Assembly (NCBI GenBank): GCA_022509085.1
Contig: JAFLTW010000013.1
Coordinates: forward strand, 1-58,932
From: Muribaculaceae bacterium
GTDB taxonomy: Bacteria; Bacteroidota; Bacteroidia; Bacteroidales; Muribaculaceae
Length of the DNA stretch: 58,932 nt
Direction of reading: 5' to 3'
Shown in pieces: positions 23,997 through 33,146 of this stretch (positions within the stretch are counted from its first letter, which is position 1; each line of letters opens with the position of its first letter). The notes under the pieces were generated by a model that was given only the letters and a program-made list of their open reading frames with translations, made no database searches and had not been told where the DNA came from. The translations under genes were made by a program, and so were the position numbers.

Positions 23997-25964
23997 TTAT
24001 CGGTATTGGTCGAGCAGTTCGGGTGCCGGGCTCTCGAAGTTGGTGATGGGGAGGGCCACCTTCATATACTCCTCGAGCGTCCTGGCCGGAGGCTCCACGC
24101 CCTCTGGGAGCGGCATTCCGGAGTATTGGCCGAAGTAGAGCAGGCAGGCGTCGCGCCACCATCGGGCGTCCTTGGCCTGGGTGGCCAGGCGTGTGCTGAC
24201 ATCGGCATAGACGGCGCCGTCAACGTACGGTTCGGCCTGCTCCCATACGGCCTGCCAGGAGTCTACGGTGTCCACACCGCGCTGGTAGGCGACGCAGAGC
24301 TCGTCCCACAGGGTGCGGCCGGAAGCCATCGTATGGGTCCAGGGCACGTGGTGAAACCACAGCAGCAGGCGTTCGGGGCAGCGGGAGATGTCGCCGTAGA
24401 CGGCTGCCAGCTCCTCCGGATACTGGCTTACGGCGTCGGAACCCGTGGCCGTGCGGTCGAAGCCGAGGCCGAGGCTGTCGGCGCGGTGATAGTAGCGGGG
24501 GGCCCAGTCTTCGCGCATCCCCTCCACCCAATACCATGGTTCGGGTCCGTAGTGATGGTTGCCGGCGAATATGTGGTGGAGTCCGAGTGGCATCATGTAG
24601 TCTACCACGGCCTCGCGCGAGGCGAGCAGCATGTCTTCTACTGCCTGCTTCACGGCCTCGGGCGTGGCGGCCTCATCCTTGTAGAGGTGGGCGCCGGTCC
24701 ATTCGCGCGCTATCTGCGCTGACGTGAGCCGGGGGTTCCAGGCGAGCCTGCCGAAGGCATAGCGGTTGGCGTCGGCCAGGAGATTGCCGGTCATCACCTC
24801 GCCGTCGCCGATGTTGGCCACACCGGCCACACCCGCAAGCTGCGAGGGGTCGATCTGGCCGAAGAATTCCTCCCACATGGGAGCAAGGTAGGCTATGTGG
24901 TTGGCATGCCCGAGGTATTCCTGCGTTATCTGAAGCTCGGCCATGAGGGGCGTCTGCGTCATGGCCCCGAAGAGCGGACTGTACGGCTCGCGCGGCTGGA
25001 AGTCGATGGGGCCGTTTTTCACCTGCACTATCACGTTGGGTAGGAAGCTGCCGTCGAGGGGCTTGAATTCCGTGTAGGCCTGCTTGGCGCGGTCGTCGGC
25101 CGATGGGGCGTAGACGAAGGCGCGCCACATCACGATGCCGCCGTAGGGCTCCAGGGCGCGCGCTATCATGTTGGCGCCCTCGGAGTGGCTGCGGCCGTAG
25201 TCGCCCGGTCCGGGCTGACCTTCGGAGTTGGCCTTAACCAGAAAACCGCCGAAGTCGGGTATGAACTCGTAAATCTGGGCGGCTTTGTCTGCCCACCATC
25301 GCTCCACGGCGCCGTCGAGCGGGTCGGCCGTTGGCAGGCCGCCTATCACCATGGGGGAGGCGAAGTTGACGGCGAGGTAGGTGCGCAGTCCGTAGGGCCG
25401 CAGGGCGTCGGCCAGGGCCTTCACCTTGGGGAGGTATTCGTCTGAGAGGATGAGCGGGGAGGCATTGACGTTGTTGAGCACGGTGCCGTTGATTCCCACT
25501 TCGGCACACTTCAGGGCGTATTCGCGGTAGCGCGGACTGAGCGTGTCGGGGAGCTCGTTCCATTTCCAGAGGCTTCGGCCGGCATAGCCGCGCTCAACGG
25601 TGCCGTCGAGGTTGTCCCAGTGGTTCAGGATCCTCAGCTCGTAGGCCGGGGTCTCGATGGTGTCGAAGTTCTCGCCTATGGTCTTGAGCCGGGGCAGGGC
25701 ACAGGCTCCGTAGAGAAGTCCGGTGACGGAGGGGGAGGAGATGGTATAACTACCGTCGCGTGCCGTCACCCTGAACGATTCGCCTGTGGGGAGCGCCTCG
25801 CTGCGCGCCACGATGGCCACCGCCACGTCGCTCTCTCCGGAGGCCTCGATGGCCTCGCGGAGCGCGGAGCGTGAGGCGGGGTCTCCGCCGGGCCGCACGC
25901 CAAGAGCTACCGCCGGCAGCAGTGCCGTCAGCATCAGCCATAGGAGGTTGCGCTTCATGCTCAT
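23997..25964 (-). CDS. GH67 alpha-glucuronidase
   Basis: Removes (4-O-methyl)glucuronic acid from the non-reducing ends of xylo-oligosaccharides. The family's catalytic region is clear: an acidic segment K-A-N-S-E-G-Q-P-G, the I-D-F-Q-P-R-E-P block and the E-L-Q-I-T-Q-E-Y-L block holding the Asp and Glu of the general-base pair. A signal peptide (M-K-R-N-L-L-W-L-M-L-T-A) points to the periplasm. The start is 25964 or, two codons later, 25958; the open frame runs much further upstream but overlaps the GH43 gene. The length of ~655 residues is normal. It works with the GH10 and GH43 enzymes of the operon. Confidence 0.93.
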   Translation of the reverse strand: MSMKRNLLWLMLTALLPAVALGVRPGGDPASRSALREAIEASGESDVAVAIVARSEALPTGESFRVTARDGSYTISSPSVTGLLYGACALPRLKTIGENFDTIETPAYELRILNHWDNLDGTVERGYAGRSLWKWNELPDTLSPRYREYALKCAEVGINGTVLNNVNASPLILSDEYLPKVKALADALRPYGLRTYLAVNFASPMVIGGLPTADPLDGAVERWWADKAAQIYEFIPDFGGFLVKANSEGQPGPGDYGRSHSEGANMIARALEPYGGIVMWRAFVYAPSADDRAKQAYTEFKPLDGSFLPNVIVQVKNGPIDFQPREPYSPLFGAMTQTPLMAELQITQEYLGHANHIAYLAPMWEEFFGQIDPSQLAGVAGVANIGDGEVMTGNLLADANRYAFGRLAWNPRLTSAQIAREWTGAHLYKDEAATPEAVKQAVEDMLLASREAVVDYMMPLGLHHIFAGNHHYGPEPWYWVEGMREDWAPRYYHRADSLGLGFDRTATGSDAVSQYPEELAAVYGDISRCPERLLLWFHHVPWTHTMASGRTLWDELCVAYQRGVDTVDSWQAVWEQAEPYVDGAVYADVSTRLATQAKDARWWRDACLLYFGQYSGMPLPEGVEPPARTLEEYMKVALPITNFESPAPELLDQYR

Positions 25965-25978
25965 GGAGGCCTGAGGGG

Positions 25979-26941
25979 TTAGTCGGCGATGCCGTCGATG
26001 GTCTTTATGCGGCCGTCGGCGTCGTATTCCAGCTCGCACACCTTGAGGCTGCGGAGCCACGTGACGCCGTTGGAGGGTTTGCAGTCGTGGTGGAGCAGAT
26101 ACCATTTCCCGTTGTGTTCCACGATGCTGTGGTGGGTGGTCCAGCCCACAACCGGCGTCATTATCACGCCCTGGAATTTGAAGGGGCCGTAGGGGTTGTC
26201 GCCGATGGCATAGCAGAGCAGGTGGGTGTCGCCCGTGCTCCACGAGAAGTAATATTTGCCGTTGTATTTGTGCATCCATGAGGCCTCGAAGAAGTGGTGG
26301 GGGTCTTCGGCCACGATGGGCTCATCGTTCTCGTCGAGCAAGACGAGGTCTCTCGGGGGCTCTGCAAACTGCAGCATGTCTTTGCTGAGACGGGCCACCT
26401 TTGGGCGGATTGCCACCTCCGTGCCTTTGGGTAGCGCGGGGTTCTCCACCATCAGGTTGTCTTTATACCATTGCAGCTGGCCGCCCCAGATGCCGCCGAA
26501 GTAGATGTAGTAGTCTTCGCCGTCTTTGAATACGCAGGGGTCGATGGAATAGCTTCCGCGTATGGGGTCGGGCTGCGGAATGAAGGGACCCTCCGGGCGG
26601 TCGGCCACGGCCACGCCTATGTGGAAGACGCCCGTGCGGTCTTTCATCGAGAAGTAGAGGTAGTATTTGCCGTCTTTTTCGGCCACGTCGCTGTCCCAGA
26701 GCTGGGCGCCGGCCCAGGGTATGTCGTCAACGTCGAGCACCTTCCCGTGGTCTGTGATCTCGCCGTTCATCAGATCGTCGGTAGAGAGCACGTGGTAGTC
26801 TTTCATCTGGAAGTGGTCGCCGTTGTCGTTCTCGCCTACATGGGCGTCACGGTCGTGGGAGGGATAGATGTATACGCGGCCGTTGAACACGTGGGTGGCG
26901 GGGTCGGCCATATAGTCGGCCGGAAAGAGGTATCTTTTCAT
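25979..26941 (-). CDS. GH43 beta-xylosidase/arabinofuranosidase
   Basis: A five-bladed propeller glycosidase acting on xylo- or arabinoxylo-oligosaccharides. The three acidic residues of GH43 are in recognisable contexts: M-A-D-P-A-T-H near the start (base), Y-S-I-D-P-C-V-F (pKa-setting Asp) and F-F-E-A-S-W (acid). It is 320 residues long with no accessory domain and no signal peptide, so it probably acts in the cytoplasm on imported oligosaccharides, unless export is unconventional. Its start codon overlaps the GH10 stop by 4 bp. Confidence 0.9.
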   Translation of the reverse strand: MKRYLFPADYMADPATHVFNGRVYIYPSHDRDAHVGENDNGDHFQMKDYHVLSTDDLMNGEITDHGKVLDVDDIPWAGAQLWDSDVAEKDGKYYLYFSMKDRTGVFHIGVAVADRPEGPFIPQPDPIRGSYSIDPCVFKDGEDYYIYFGGIWGGQLQWYKDNLMVENPALPKGTEVAIRPKVARLSKDMLQFAEPPRDLVLLDENDEPIVAEDPHHFFEASWMHKYNGKYYFSWSTGDTHLLCYAIGDNPYGPFKFQGVIMTPVVGWTTHHSIVEHNGKWYLLHHDCKPSNGVTWLRSLKVCELEYDADGRIKTIDGIAD

Positions 26942-28074
26942 GATTTGTATTTTTCAATCAGTTGCTGCATAAAGGGTTTCATCTCGTGGTTGCGGTCGAA
27001 GATCAGGGGGTATTCCTTGCGTCCCTTCATCGGCCAGTCGTTTTTCCAGGAGTCGCCGTCGCTGACGCCCCAGAGCGTCACGCGCGAGATCTTGTCGGAA
27101 TGCTTAAGGAAGAGCTCGAAGAAGTCGGTCATCCTCCTGTTCCACTCCGCGGCCACATCTTCGGGAAGTCCGTCGGGGTAGGGGTTGAGTTCCTTTGCGT
27201 AGTCCACATGGTCGCCCACGTTGGCTCCGCGGTTGAGGGTAGGCAGGGCGCTCATGTCCCATTCGGTTATCATCACGTCGCAGCCCGTGGAGGCGAAGGC
27301 CTCGATCGATTTCTCGAACTCATCTAATTCGGGATAGTCCATCCCCATGTGCCCCTGCATTCCTATGGCGTCCACACGCAGTCCGCGGGCCTTGAGGTCG
27401 TTTACCAGAGCCACATACCTGTCGCGCTTGGCGGGCATGTTCATTGCGTAGTCGTTTATGTAGAGCTCTGCGTCGGGGTCGGCCTCATGGGCATATTGGA
27501 AGGCAAGCGGGATGAATTCCTCGCCCAGGATCTCGTAGAAGGGGCTGTGGCGGTAGCTGCCGTCTTCAAGTATGGCTTCGTTTACCACGTCCCAGCCCTT
27601 GATTTTCCCTTTGTAGCGCCCCACGACGGTGTAGATATGGTCTTTCATGCGCTGCCTGAGGGTGTCGGCGCTCACGGGGTTACCCGCGTCGTCGACGGCA
27701 AACCATGGGGCCAGCTGGCTGTGCCAGATGAGGCAGTGGCCGGTGACGGTGATGCCGTTCTCCTCGCCGAAGCTGACGAGTCGGTCGGCGTCGGTCCAGT
27801 TGTAGCGGTCTTTCTCGGGGTGTATCTCCTCCGACTTCATGCAGTTTTCGGCCACGATGGCGTTGAAGTGGCGCTTCACCACGTCGGCTCCGGCTGTGTC
27901 GGTGCCGTTCATCTGGTTTACGTTGACGGCGGTGCCCACAAGAAATCTGTCTCCGAAGACGTCTTTGATGCCGGGTTCGTCAGTAGCGGTGGGAGCGGAT
28001 GTTGAGGCGCAGGCGGTCAGCGTCAGGGCTGCCAGAGGCGCAAAAACCAGATTGCCCAATATCCTCTTAGTCAT
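26938..28074 (-). CDS. GH10 endo-1,4-beta-xylanase, lipoprotein
   Basis: The lipobox LTAC lies near residue 22, so the enzyme is lipid-anchored. The GH10 barrel carries the acid/base Glu in W-D-V-V-N-E-A and the nucleophile Glu in M-I-T-E-W-D, plus the family motif G-H-C-L-I-W-H-S-Q. At 378 residues it is a single catalytic domain. There is no strong acidic export signal after the cysteine (CASTSAPT), so it is more likely periplasmic, trimming oligosaccharides, while the CBM-bearing GH10 at 43764 acts on the surface. It overlaps the transporter gene by 8 bp. Confidence 0.93.
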   Translation of the reverse strand: MTKRILGNLVFAPLAALTLTACASTSAPTATDEPGIKDVFGDRFLVGTAVNVNQMNGTDTAGADVVKRHFNAIVAENCMKSEEIHPEKDRYNWTDADRLVSFGEENGITVTGHCLIWHSQLAPWFAVDDAGNPVSADTLRQRMKDHIYTVVGRYKGKIKGWDVVNEAILEDGSYRHSPFYEILGEEFIPLAFQYAHEADPDAELYINDYAMNMPAKRDRYVALVNDLKARGLRVDAIGMQGHMGMDYPELDEFEKSIEAFASTGCDVMITEWDMSALPTLNRGANVGDHVDYAKELNPYPDGLPEDVAAEWNRRMTDFFELFLKHSDKISRVTLWGVSDGDSWKNDWPMKGRKEYPLIFDRNHEMKPFMQQLIEKYKS

Positions 28075-29497
28075 TGCCGTTGCCTTTACGTGATTCTATC
28101 TCTGCGTTGATCTCGTCGATGCGCTCGTCGGAGAGGTCGTATTTGGAGATGATAAACATTGCCAGCATCAGGAGGGCGGCGGGGATTACTGCCACGAGCC
28201 AGAGGATGCCCTGCTGGGCCATGGGGGTCTGCATGGTCTGCTCGCTGTTGAAGCCCACGAAGGCGAGCACGAGCCCCGGCACTACGCCGCCCAATGCCAT
28301 GCCGGCCTTGTAGAAGATGCCGGTGAGGGCGTTGACGATGCCGCTGATGCGCTTGCCGTGGGTGTATTCGCCGAAGCTGATCACCTCGGGCACGAGAGCC
28401 CACATGTAGCCTGTGGCAACGATGATGCCCGTAGACTTGACAAACTGGGCGAGATAGACCAGATAGATATGCTGTTTGAGCACCTCAATCTCGGAGATGG
28501 CGTAGAGCATGCCCATGCCCACGATGGCCGTGGTGAGGAAGATGTAGAACATCCCTTTCTTGCCTACCTGACGCTTGATCCAGGGTATCATAGGCATGAA
28601 GATGAAGGCCGGGATGGAGCCCAGTCCCATGAAGACGGAAAGCTCTTCGGCCGAGCCTCCGAGGTTGTAGTTGACGTAGTAGGCGCCGGCGCTGTTGCTG
28701 ATGGCCATCAGGCCGAAGGCCGTGATGAAGAAGAAGGCCAGGATGCGCAGGGGCTTGTTTCTCACGAACTCGAGCCAGAGGTCGCTCACCTTCACCTGGT
28801 CCATCTCCTTGTTGTCCATCACCACCGTCTCGCGGCATTGGCTGAAGCAGAAGAGCAGGAAGCCGAGGCCCACCAGGCCGTAGATGAGCATCGTCATGAA
28901 CCATGCATGGTCGTTCGACGACAGGTCGCTCACCTCCGTGGGGTCGAAATATTTCACCATCATCGGGATGCCCATGCCCACGGCGAGTCCGCCGAGATTG
29001 GCCATAAACATGCGGATGGAGGTCAATACGGTGATCTCGTGGGTGTTGCGCGTCAGCGAGGCGTTGAGGGCGCCGTAGGGCACGTTGACGAGCGTATAGC
29101 ACATCGAGAGGCCCACGTAGGTGATGTAGGCGTAGAGAAGCGAGCCGGTGAAGCCGTTCCAGAAGCAGAGGATGGCGAAGCCCGTCAGAGGTATGCCGCC
29201 GAGCACGAGGTAGGCTCTGTATTTGCCTATACGGGGGTTATGCTTGTCGACAAAGGTGCCCACCAGAGGGTCCCATATCACGTCGATTATCCTGACAATC
29301 AGAAACATTACTGCGGCCACCGCGGGGTCGAGCCCGAACACGTTGGTGTAGTAGAAGAGCAGATACATGCTCACTGTCTGGTAGATGAGGTTCTGGGCAA
29401 GGTCGCCCGAACCGAAACCTATCCTTTGGAGCCATGTGAGTTTCCCGGTGTTGTCGGTGGCGCCGACAGGTAGGGTAAGGTTTAACTCATTTTCCAT
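28067..29497 (-). CDS. GPH-family sugar:cation symporter
   Basis: A twelve-helix inner-membrane transporter of the glycoside-pentoside-hexuronide family within the major facilitator superfamily. Signs are the N-terminal G-S-G-D-L-A-Q-N segment, the D-P-L-V-G-T-F-V-D loop after helix 2 and the central hydrophilic loop with N-K-P-L-R. In xylan loci such proteins import xylose or xylo-oligosaccharides into the cytoplasm. It lies between the esterase gene (28-bp gap) and GH10 (8-bp overlap). Confidence 0.9.
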   Translation of the reverse strand: MENELNLTLPVGATDNTGKLTWLQRIGFGSGDLAQNLIYQTVSMYLLFYYTNVFGLDPAVAAVMFLIVRIIDVIWDPLVGTFVDKHNPRIGKYRAYLVLGGIPLTGFAILCFWNGFTGSLLYAYITYVGLSMCYTLVNVPYGALNASLTRNTHEITVLTSIRMFMANLGGLAVGMGIPMMVKYFDPTEVSDLSSNDHAWFMTMLIYGLVGLGFLLFCFSQCRETVVMDNKEMDQVKVSDLWLEFVRNKPLRILAFFFITAFGLMAISNSAGAYYVNYNLGGSAEELSVFMGLGSIPAFIFMPMIPWIKRQVGKKGMFYIFLTTAIVGMGMLYAISEIEVLKQHIYLVYLAQFVKSTGIIVATGYMWALVPEVISFGEYTHGKRISGIVNALTGIFYKAGMALGGVVPGLVLAFVGFNSEQTMQTPMAQQGILWLVAVIPAALLMLAMFIISKYDLSDERIDEINAEIESRKGNGND

Positions 29498-29525
29498 GAT
29501 GCGAGGTGTTGTTCTTGTTTTTCAA

Positions 29526-31157
29526 TTATTTTGTCTTGGCTTTTACGGCGTCGGCCACTCTTATGCCGAGCGTCTTCTTATCGAGGGGATGGATGTCGTT
29601 CCATTCGCCCAGGTCGCTGTTTTTTATCAATACGGCGTTGGCGTCGGCGTCGGCGACCTTGGCCTGCTCGCCGCGCATCTCTGCCCAGGCGGTGCGGCCT
29701 CCCGTGTCGGAGGGGTGGAGGAAGTCGGCGAGCTCAACGATGTAGAAGGGGAGTCCGGGCTCGCCGTAGCCGGCACGCCAGTCGGCCATCATTGCCCCCA
29801 GCAGGTCGAAATACTGCTCGCGGTTGCCTACGTTAGATTCTCCCTGATACCATACCACGCCCTCCACGGGATAGTTGAACAGAGGGGAGATCATGGCGTC
29901 GTAGAGCACCACCGGGGTGTAGTGCCAGAACATCATAACGGGGCCCTGCGGCATACGCTTACCGATGCGGTGGCGCCACTCGCCCTCGAGCGAGATGTCG
30001 TCGCCGATGGCCGTGAGAAGCTTGTAGGGCTTCTCGGGCACGACCTTGGGTTCGCCGCTGCCGCTTATCACCCTGACGGCAACCACGTTGTCGCCCTCGT
30101 GGAGCGTCCCTGCAGGCACCTTATAGATGCGTGGAGGATACTGGTAGCCCACGGTTCCTACAAACTTGCCGTTCACGTAGGCTGAGTCGGCGCCCTCTAT
30201 GCAGCCGAGGCGCAGTGTGGCCTCACCCTGAGCCTGGGCAGCCGTGAGGTTTACGTGGCGTCGAAGCCAGTGAGCGCCGTTTACGGGTCGGTAGGAGCCG
30301 CGCTCATAGTCCTGACCCCAGCGGGTGTTGACGAGGTCTACGGCTGTCCAGTCGCTGTCGTCGGCATTCTCCGCATACCATTTTACGGGCGAGGTCAGAC
30401 CGGGGTCTGTGCCGTCGAGCTCGAGGTTCCAGCGGTAGTAGTTCTCTCCCTCAAGCTGTTTTGTGCGGTCGCGGTAGCCGTCGTCTTCATATATCTTTTT
30501 CTGAGCCACTTTCTCGGGCCATGCGGAGAGTGTGGGCTCGCTTATCCAGGCCTCGACGGGGGTGCCACCCCAGCTGGAGTTGATGATCCCTACGGGGATG
30601 CCGCTCCCGGCGTTGAGCTCCTTGGCAAAGAAGTAGGCCAGGGCGGAGAATTCCATGACGTTTTGCGCCGTGCATTCTTTCCATTCCGCAGGTGCGGTGT
30701 TGTCGGCCCTGCCGTGGAAGGCCGTCACCTGAGGCACGAGAAACTGCCTTATGTTGCGGTTCTCGTAGGCGTTCACCTCGTCGGCAAACATATCCATCAC
30801 CCTGCTTACGGGGAGCTCCATGTTCGACTGGCCAGAGCAGAGAAACACGTCGCCGCTCATCACGTTGCCTATCTTCTTGTCGTTTATGGTGATTTCATAG
30901 GGTCCGCCTGCAGGCAGAGTCTCGAGGGTGAGCCGCCATTTCCCGTCGGTGTCCACCTCGGTGGTGTGGGCTTTCTTGGAGGTGGAGAGGCGAGCGCTTA
31001 CCTTTTCGCCCGGTTCGCCCCAGCCCCAGAGCTCTACGGGGTGGTTACGCTGCACCACCATGCCGTCGCCGATGATGTAGGGGAGTGTCACGGCTCCAAA
31101 GCTCGCAGGAATGGCAAATAGCGCTATCGCTGCCGTTATGAGATGTTTCTTTGCCAT
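29526..31157 (-). CDS. SGNH acetylesterase with inserted domain (CE20-like)
   Basis: A sialate-O-acetylesterase-type SGNH hydrolase, here probably removing acetyl groups from xylan. A signal peptide is followed by a beta domain, then block I C-S-G-Q-S-N-M-E (nucleophile Ser), W-Y-Q-G-E-S-N with the oxyanion-type residues, and a C-terminal D-I-H-P Asp/His pair. A jelly-roll-like region (~255-385) is inserted within the catalytic domain, as in CE20 enzymes; that class assignment is inference. The stop codon of the upstream GH35-like gene directly abuts this start. Confidence 0.85.
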   Translation of the reverse strand: MAKKHLITAAIALFAIPASFGAVTLPYIIGDGMVVQRNHPVELWGWGEPGEKVSARLSTSKKAHTTEVDTDGKWRLTLETLPAGGPYEITINDKKIGNVMSGDVFLCSGQSNMELPVSRVMDMFADEVNAYENRNIRQFLVPQVTAFHGRADNTAPAEWKECTAQNVMEFSALAYFFAKELNAGSGIPVGIINSSWGGTPVEAWISEPTLSAWPEKVAQKKIYEDDGYRDRTKQLEGENYYRWNLELDGTDPGLTSPVKWYAENADDSDWTAVDLVNTRWGQDYERGSYRPVNGAHWLRRHVNLTAAQAQGEATLRLGCIEGADSAYVNGKFVGTVGYQYPPRIYKVPAGTLHEGDNVVAVRVISGSGEPKVVPEKPYKLLTAIGDDISLEGEWRHRIGKRMPQGPVMMFWHYTPVVLYDAMISPLFNYPVEGVVWYQGESNVGNREQYFDLLGAMMADWRAGYGEPGLPFYIVELADFLHPSDTGGRTAWAEMRGEQAKVADADANAVLIKNSDLGEWNDIHPLDKKTLGIRVADAVKAKTK

Positions 31158-32855
31158 TTATTCGTATTTATATGTTTTTATATGCAATATCTTATAGTCG
31201 TCTACCCCGATCCTTACGTGACGACCCTGGTGGGTCTCGTCGCCGTTGAGGGTGCGTATCGTGCTCAGGGTGCCGTCGGGGTTCACGGCCACCTCCTCCA
31301 CCTTTGCCAGGCCAATCCTTGCGGTGGCGGAGCCGCTCCGGGCGCCGGTCGTATCGCCGTTGCCCTGTGCTGCGAAGCCGTCTTCGCCGAGGTTGGCCGC
31401 TGTGCCGGCCTCGCTTTCGTTCTCAAAGCGGGCCACGATGCCCGTGCCGGCCAGCAGGTACTCCTCGTCTGCGAGTTTGAACAGTATGGCTCCGGTCTCT
31501 TTCCAGTTGGCCTTGTCGGCTGCGCGTGGATCCCACGGGAGGGTGAAGAAGTGGGAGAGGGTGATGCGCGCCTCGCCGTCGCTAAGTGTCTGCTCGGGTT
31601 TCTCGGCCGAGAGCAGTACGCCCTCCTTGAGGAGTTGCTTCCGCGCTATCACGGGAGTGAGCTCTTTCAATATGGAGTAGGCGCCACGGAGATTGTTGAA
31701 ATAGTCGGTGTCGCCGTTTTCTATCGCGAACGGGCTGAGCCCTAAGGCGTTGTGATGCCCCACTACGTAGAGTGCCTGCGGACCGTTGGCCGGGTCGCGT
31801 CTCACTTCGGGAATGAAGAGCACGTTGTCGGGGAGGGCGTAGCTTGCTGTCCAGCCCTCAAAACCGGTGTCGTAGATGTCGGGCGAGAGGAAGTCGATGG
31901 AGGGCGCCGCGGCGTGCCAGATGTCTTTAAGGTGAGCAAGCGGTCCTCCCGACGGGTATTCTCCGGGTTTTCTGTCGCGACTGTTGAGGGCGGCGTTGAG
32001 GTAGTATACAACCGGGAGTATCTTTTTCCCCTCTCGGGCGAGGTTTTCCACATATCGGCCGTAGTTCCAGGCGGTGAAGTATTCGTCGGAGAAGAGGTCG
32101 TCGCCAAACACTTCTGTCCAGCTTCCCTTCTCCTTGTAGCCGTGCCTGCTCCATTTTTCGAGCAGAAGGGGGTGGAGGGTGTCTTTATTGGCTGCGAGGA
32201 AGGCCGTAAGCTCGGCGGGCACTCCCTGGTTGAATGCCTGCTGTGCCTGCAGGGAGTGGTCACTGGCGTTTTCGAGCATCCCGATTTCGTTTTCCACCTG
32301 TATCATCACTACGGTGGAGTCCTTGTCGTATTCCTTGATATGGTTAAGAAGCTGCTTGAAGGCCTTGAGGTCGGCGTCGAGTACGTTGCCGGAGAATGCT
32401 GAGAGGATCTCGAGGGGTCTGCCGTTTTCCGTCCGTGCCCGGGGGAAGCGGTTCTGGTCGCGCTTCACCCATTCCGGGGCGTAGCAGCTCATGGAGTTTT
32501 TCCAGGCGCCAAACCATAATACCACCACCTTCAGGCCCGTGGCCTTGGCGGTGTCGATCACGGAGTTGATCTGCGAGTAGTCGAATTTTCCCTCCTCGGG
32601 CTCGAGGAGTTCCCACGTCACGGGGAGCAGGACGGTGTTGAGCCCGTTTTCAGCGAGCAATATGAGGTTGGCCTCGATGTCTGCCCTGCAGGAGCCGGCC
32701 GAGTTGCCGAGTTCGCCGCCCAGGATGAGCATCGGGGAGCCGTCAACGTCAATCCAGCCGCCGGGGTTGATGCCGACACGCGTTGCCCTCCCTGTAGCCG
32801 TGGCGGCTACAAGGAGCAGCAGTGCGGTGATTAAGGTGCGGGAGGTTTTTGACAT
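31158..32855 (-). CDS. GH35-like glycoside hydrolase
   Basis: Resembles Bacteroidales GH35/DUF5597 beta-galactosidase-like proteins. After a signal peptide the barrel begins (G-G-E-L-G-N-S-A), with the T-W-E-L-L-E-P segment, the acid/base-type motif V-Q-V-E-N-E-I-G and a likely nucleophile in F-I-P-E-V-R-R. The C-terminal ~130 residues form a beta domain. Its substrate may be a galactosyl or arabinosyl side chain of the xylan. The start at 32855 (M-S-K-T-S-R) is chosen for the signal peptide; the frame goes 9 codons further. It is the first gene of the leftward operon. Confidence 0.8.
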   Translation of the reverse strand: MSKTSRTLITALLLLVAATATGRATRVGINPGGWIDVDGSPMLILGGELGNSAGSCRADIEANLILLAENGLNTVLLPVTWELLEPEEGKFDYSQINSVIDTAKATGLKVVVLWFGAWKNSMSCYAPEWVKRDQNRFPRARTENGRPLEILSAFSGNVLDADLKAFKQLLNHIKEYDKDSTVVMIQVENEIGMLENASDHSLQAQQAFNQGVPAELTAFLAANKDTLHPLLLEKWSRHGYKEKGSWTEVFGDDLFSDEYFTAWNYGRYVENLAREGKKILPVVYYLNAALNSRDRKPGEYPSGGPLAHLKDIWHAAAPSIDFLSPDIYDTGFEGWTASYALPDNVLFIPEVRRDPANGPQALYVVGHHNALGLSPFAIENGDTDYFNNLRGAYSILKELTPVIARKQLLKEGVLLSAEKPEQTLSDGEARITLSHFFTLPWDPRAADKANWKETGAILFKLADEEYLLAGTGIVARFENESEAGTAANLGEDGFAAQGNGDTTGARSGSATARIGLAKVEEVAVNPDGTLSTIRTLNGDETHQGRHVRIGVDDYKILHIKTYKYE

Positions 32856-32942
32856 TGATTCGCAAATTTTACAACAGATCACATGTTGCTATAAACACGT
32901 ACGCAAAGTTAAATCCATTCCAAGTAATGGAAAAGTGATATC

Positions 32943-33042
32943 GTAACTGAATAAATTCATTTCGTAACAATACCGCCATATTTTCTCTGTAGGAGGCGAG
33001 AGAATTTTGTATCAGGTAACATTTATGACGTGTGATGTAACA
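32943..33042. promoter_or_regulatory. paired GTAAC sites at the divergent promoter
   Basis: Between the two operons GTAAC(A) occurs at 32943, 32964, 33016 and 33037 (and once more at 33111). Two pairs form, each with exactly 21 bp from site to site, the same period as the TGTTAC pair before susC. They are likely binding sites for the regulator encoded next door. Confidence 0.6.
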
Positions 33043-33146
33043 TTAAAATGTTAAAAATGGGTCTGATTTTTTGTTATTTGACGATTTGTTGCCAATTTTG
33101 CGGAAAATTTGTAACATTCGAATCAAATTATCCAAGTTTTTCAATT

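Noticed and set aside
25965..26279. Longer GH67 start at 26279
   Set aside because: That stretch lies inside the GH43 gene in another frame and gives an Arg/Pro/His-rich sequence; the signal peptide begins at 25964/25958.
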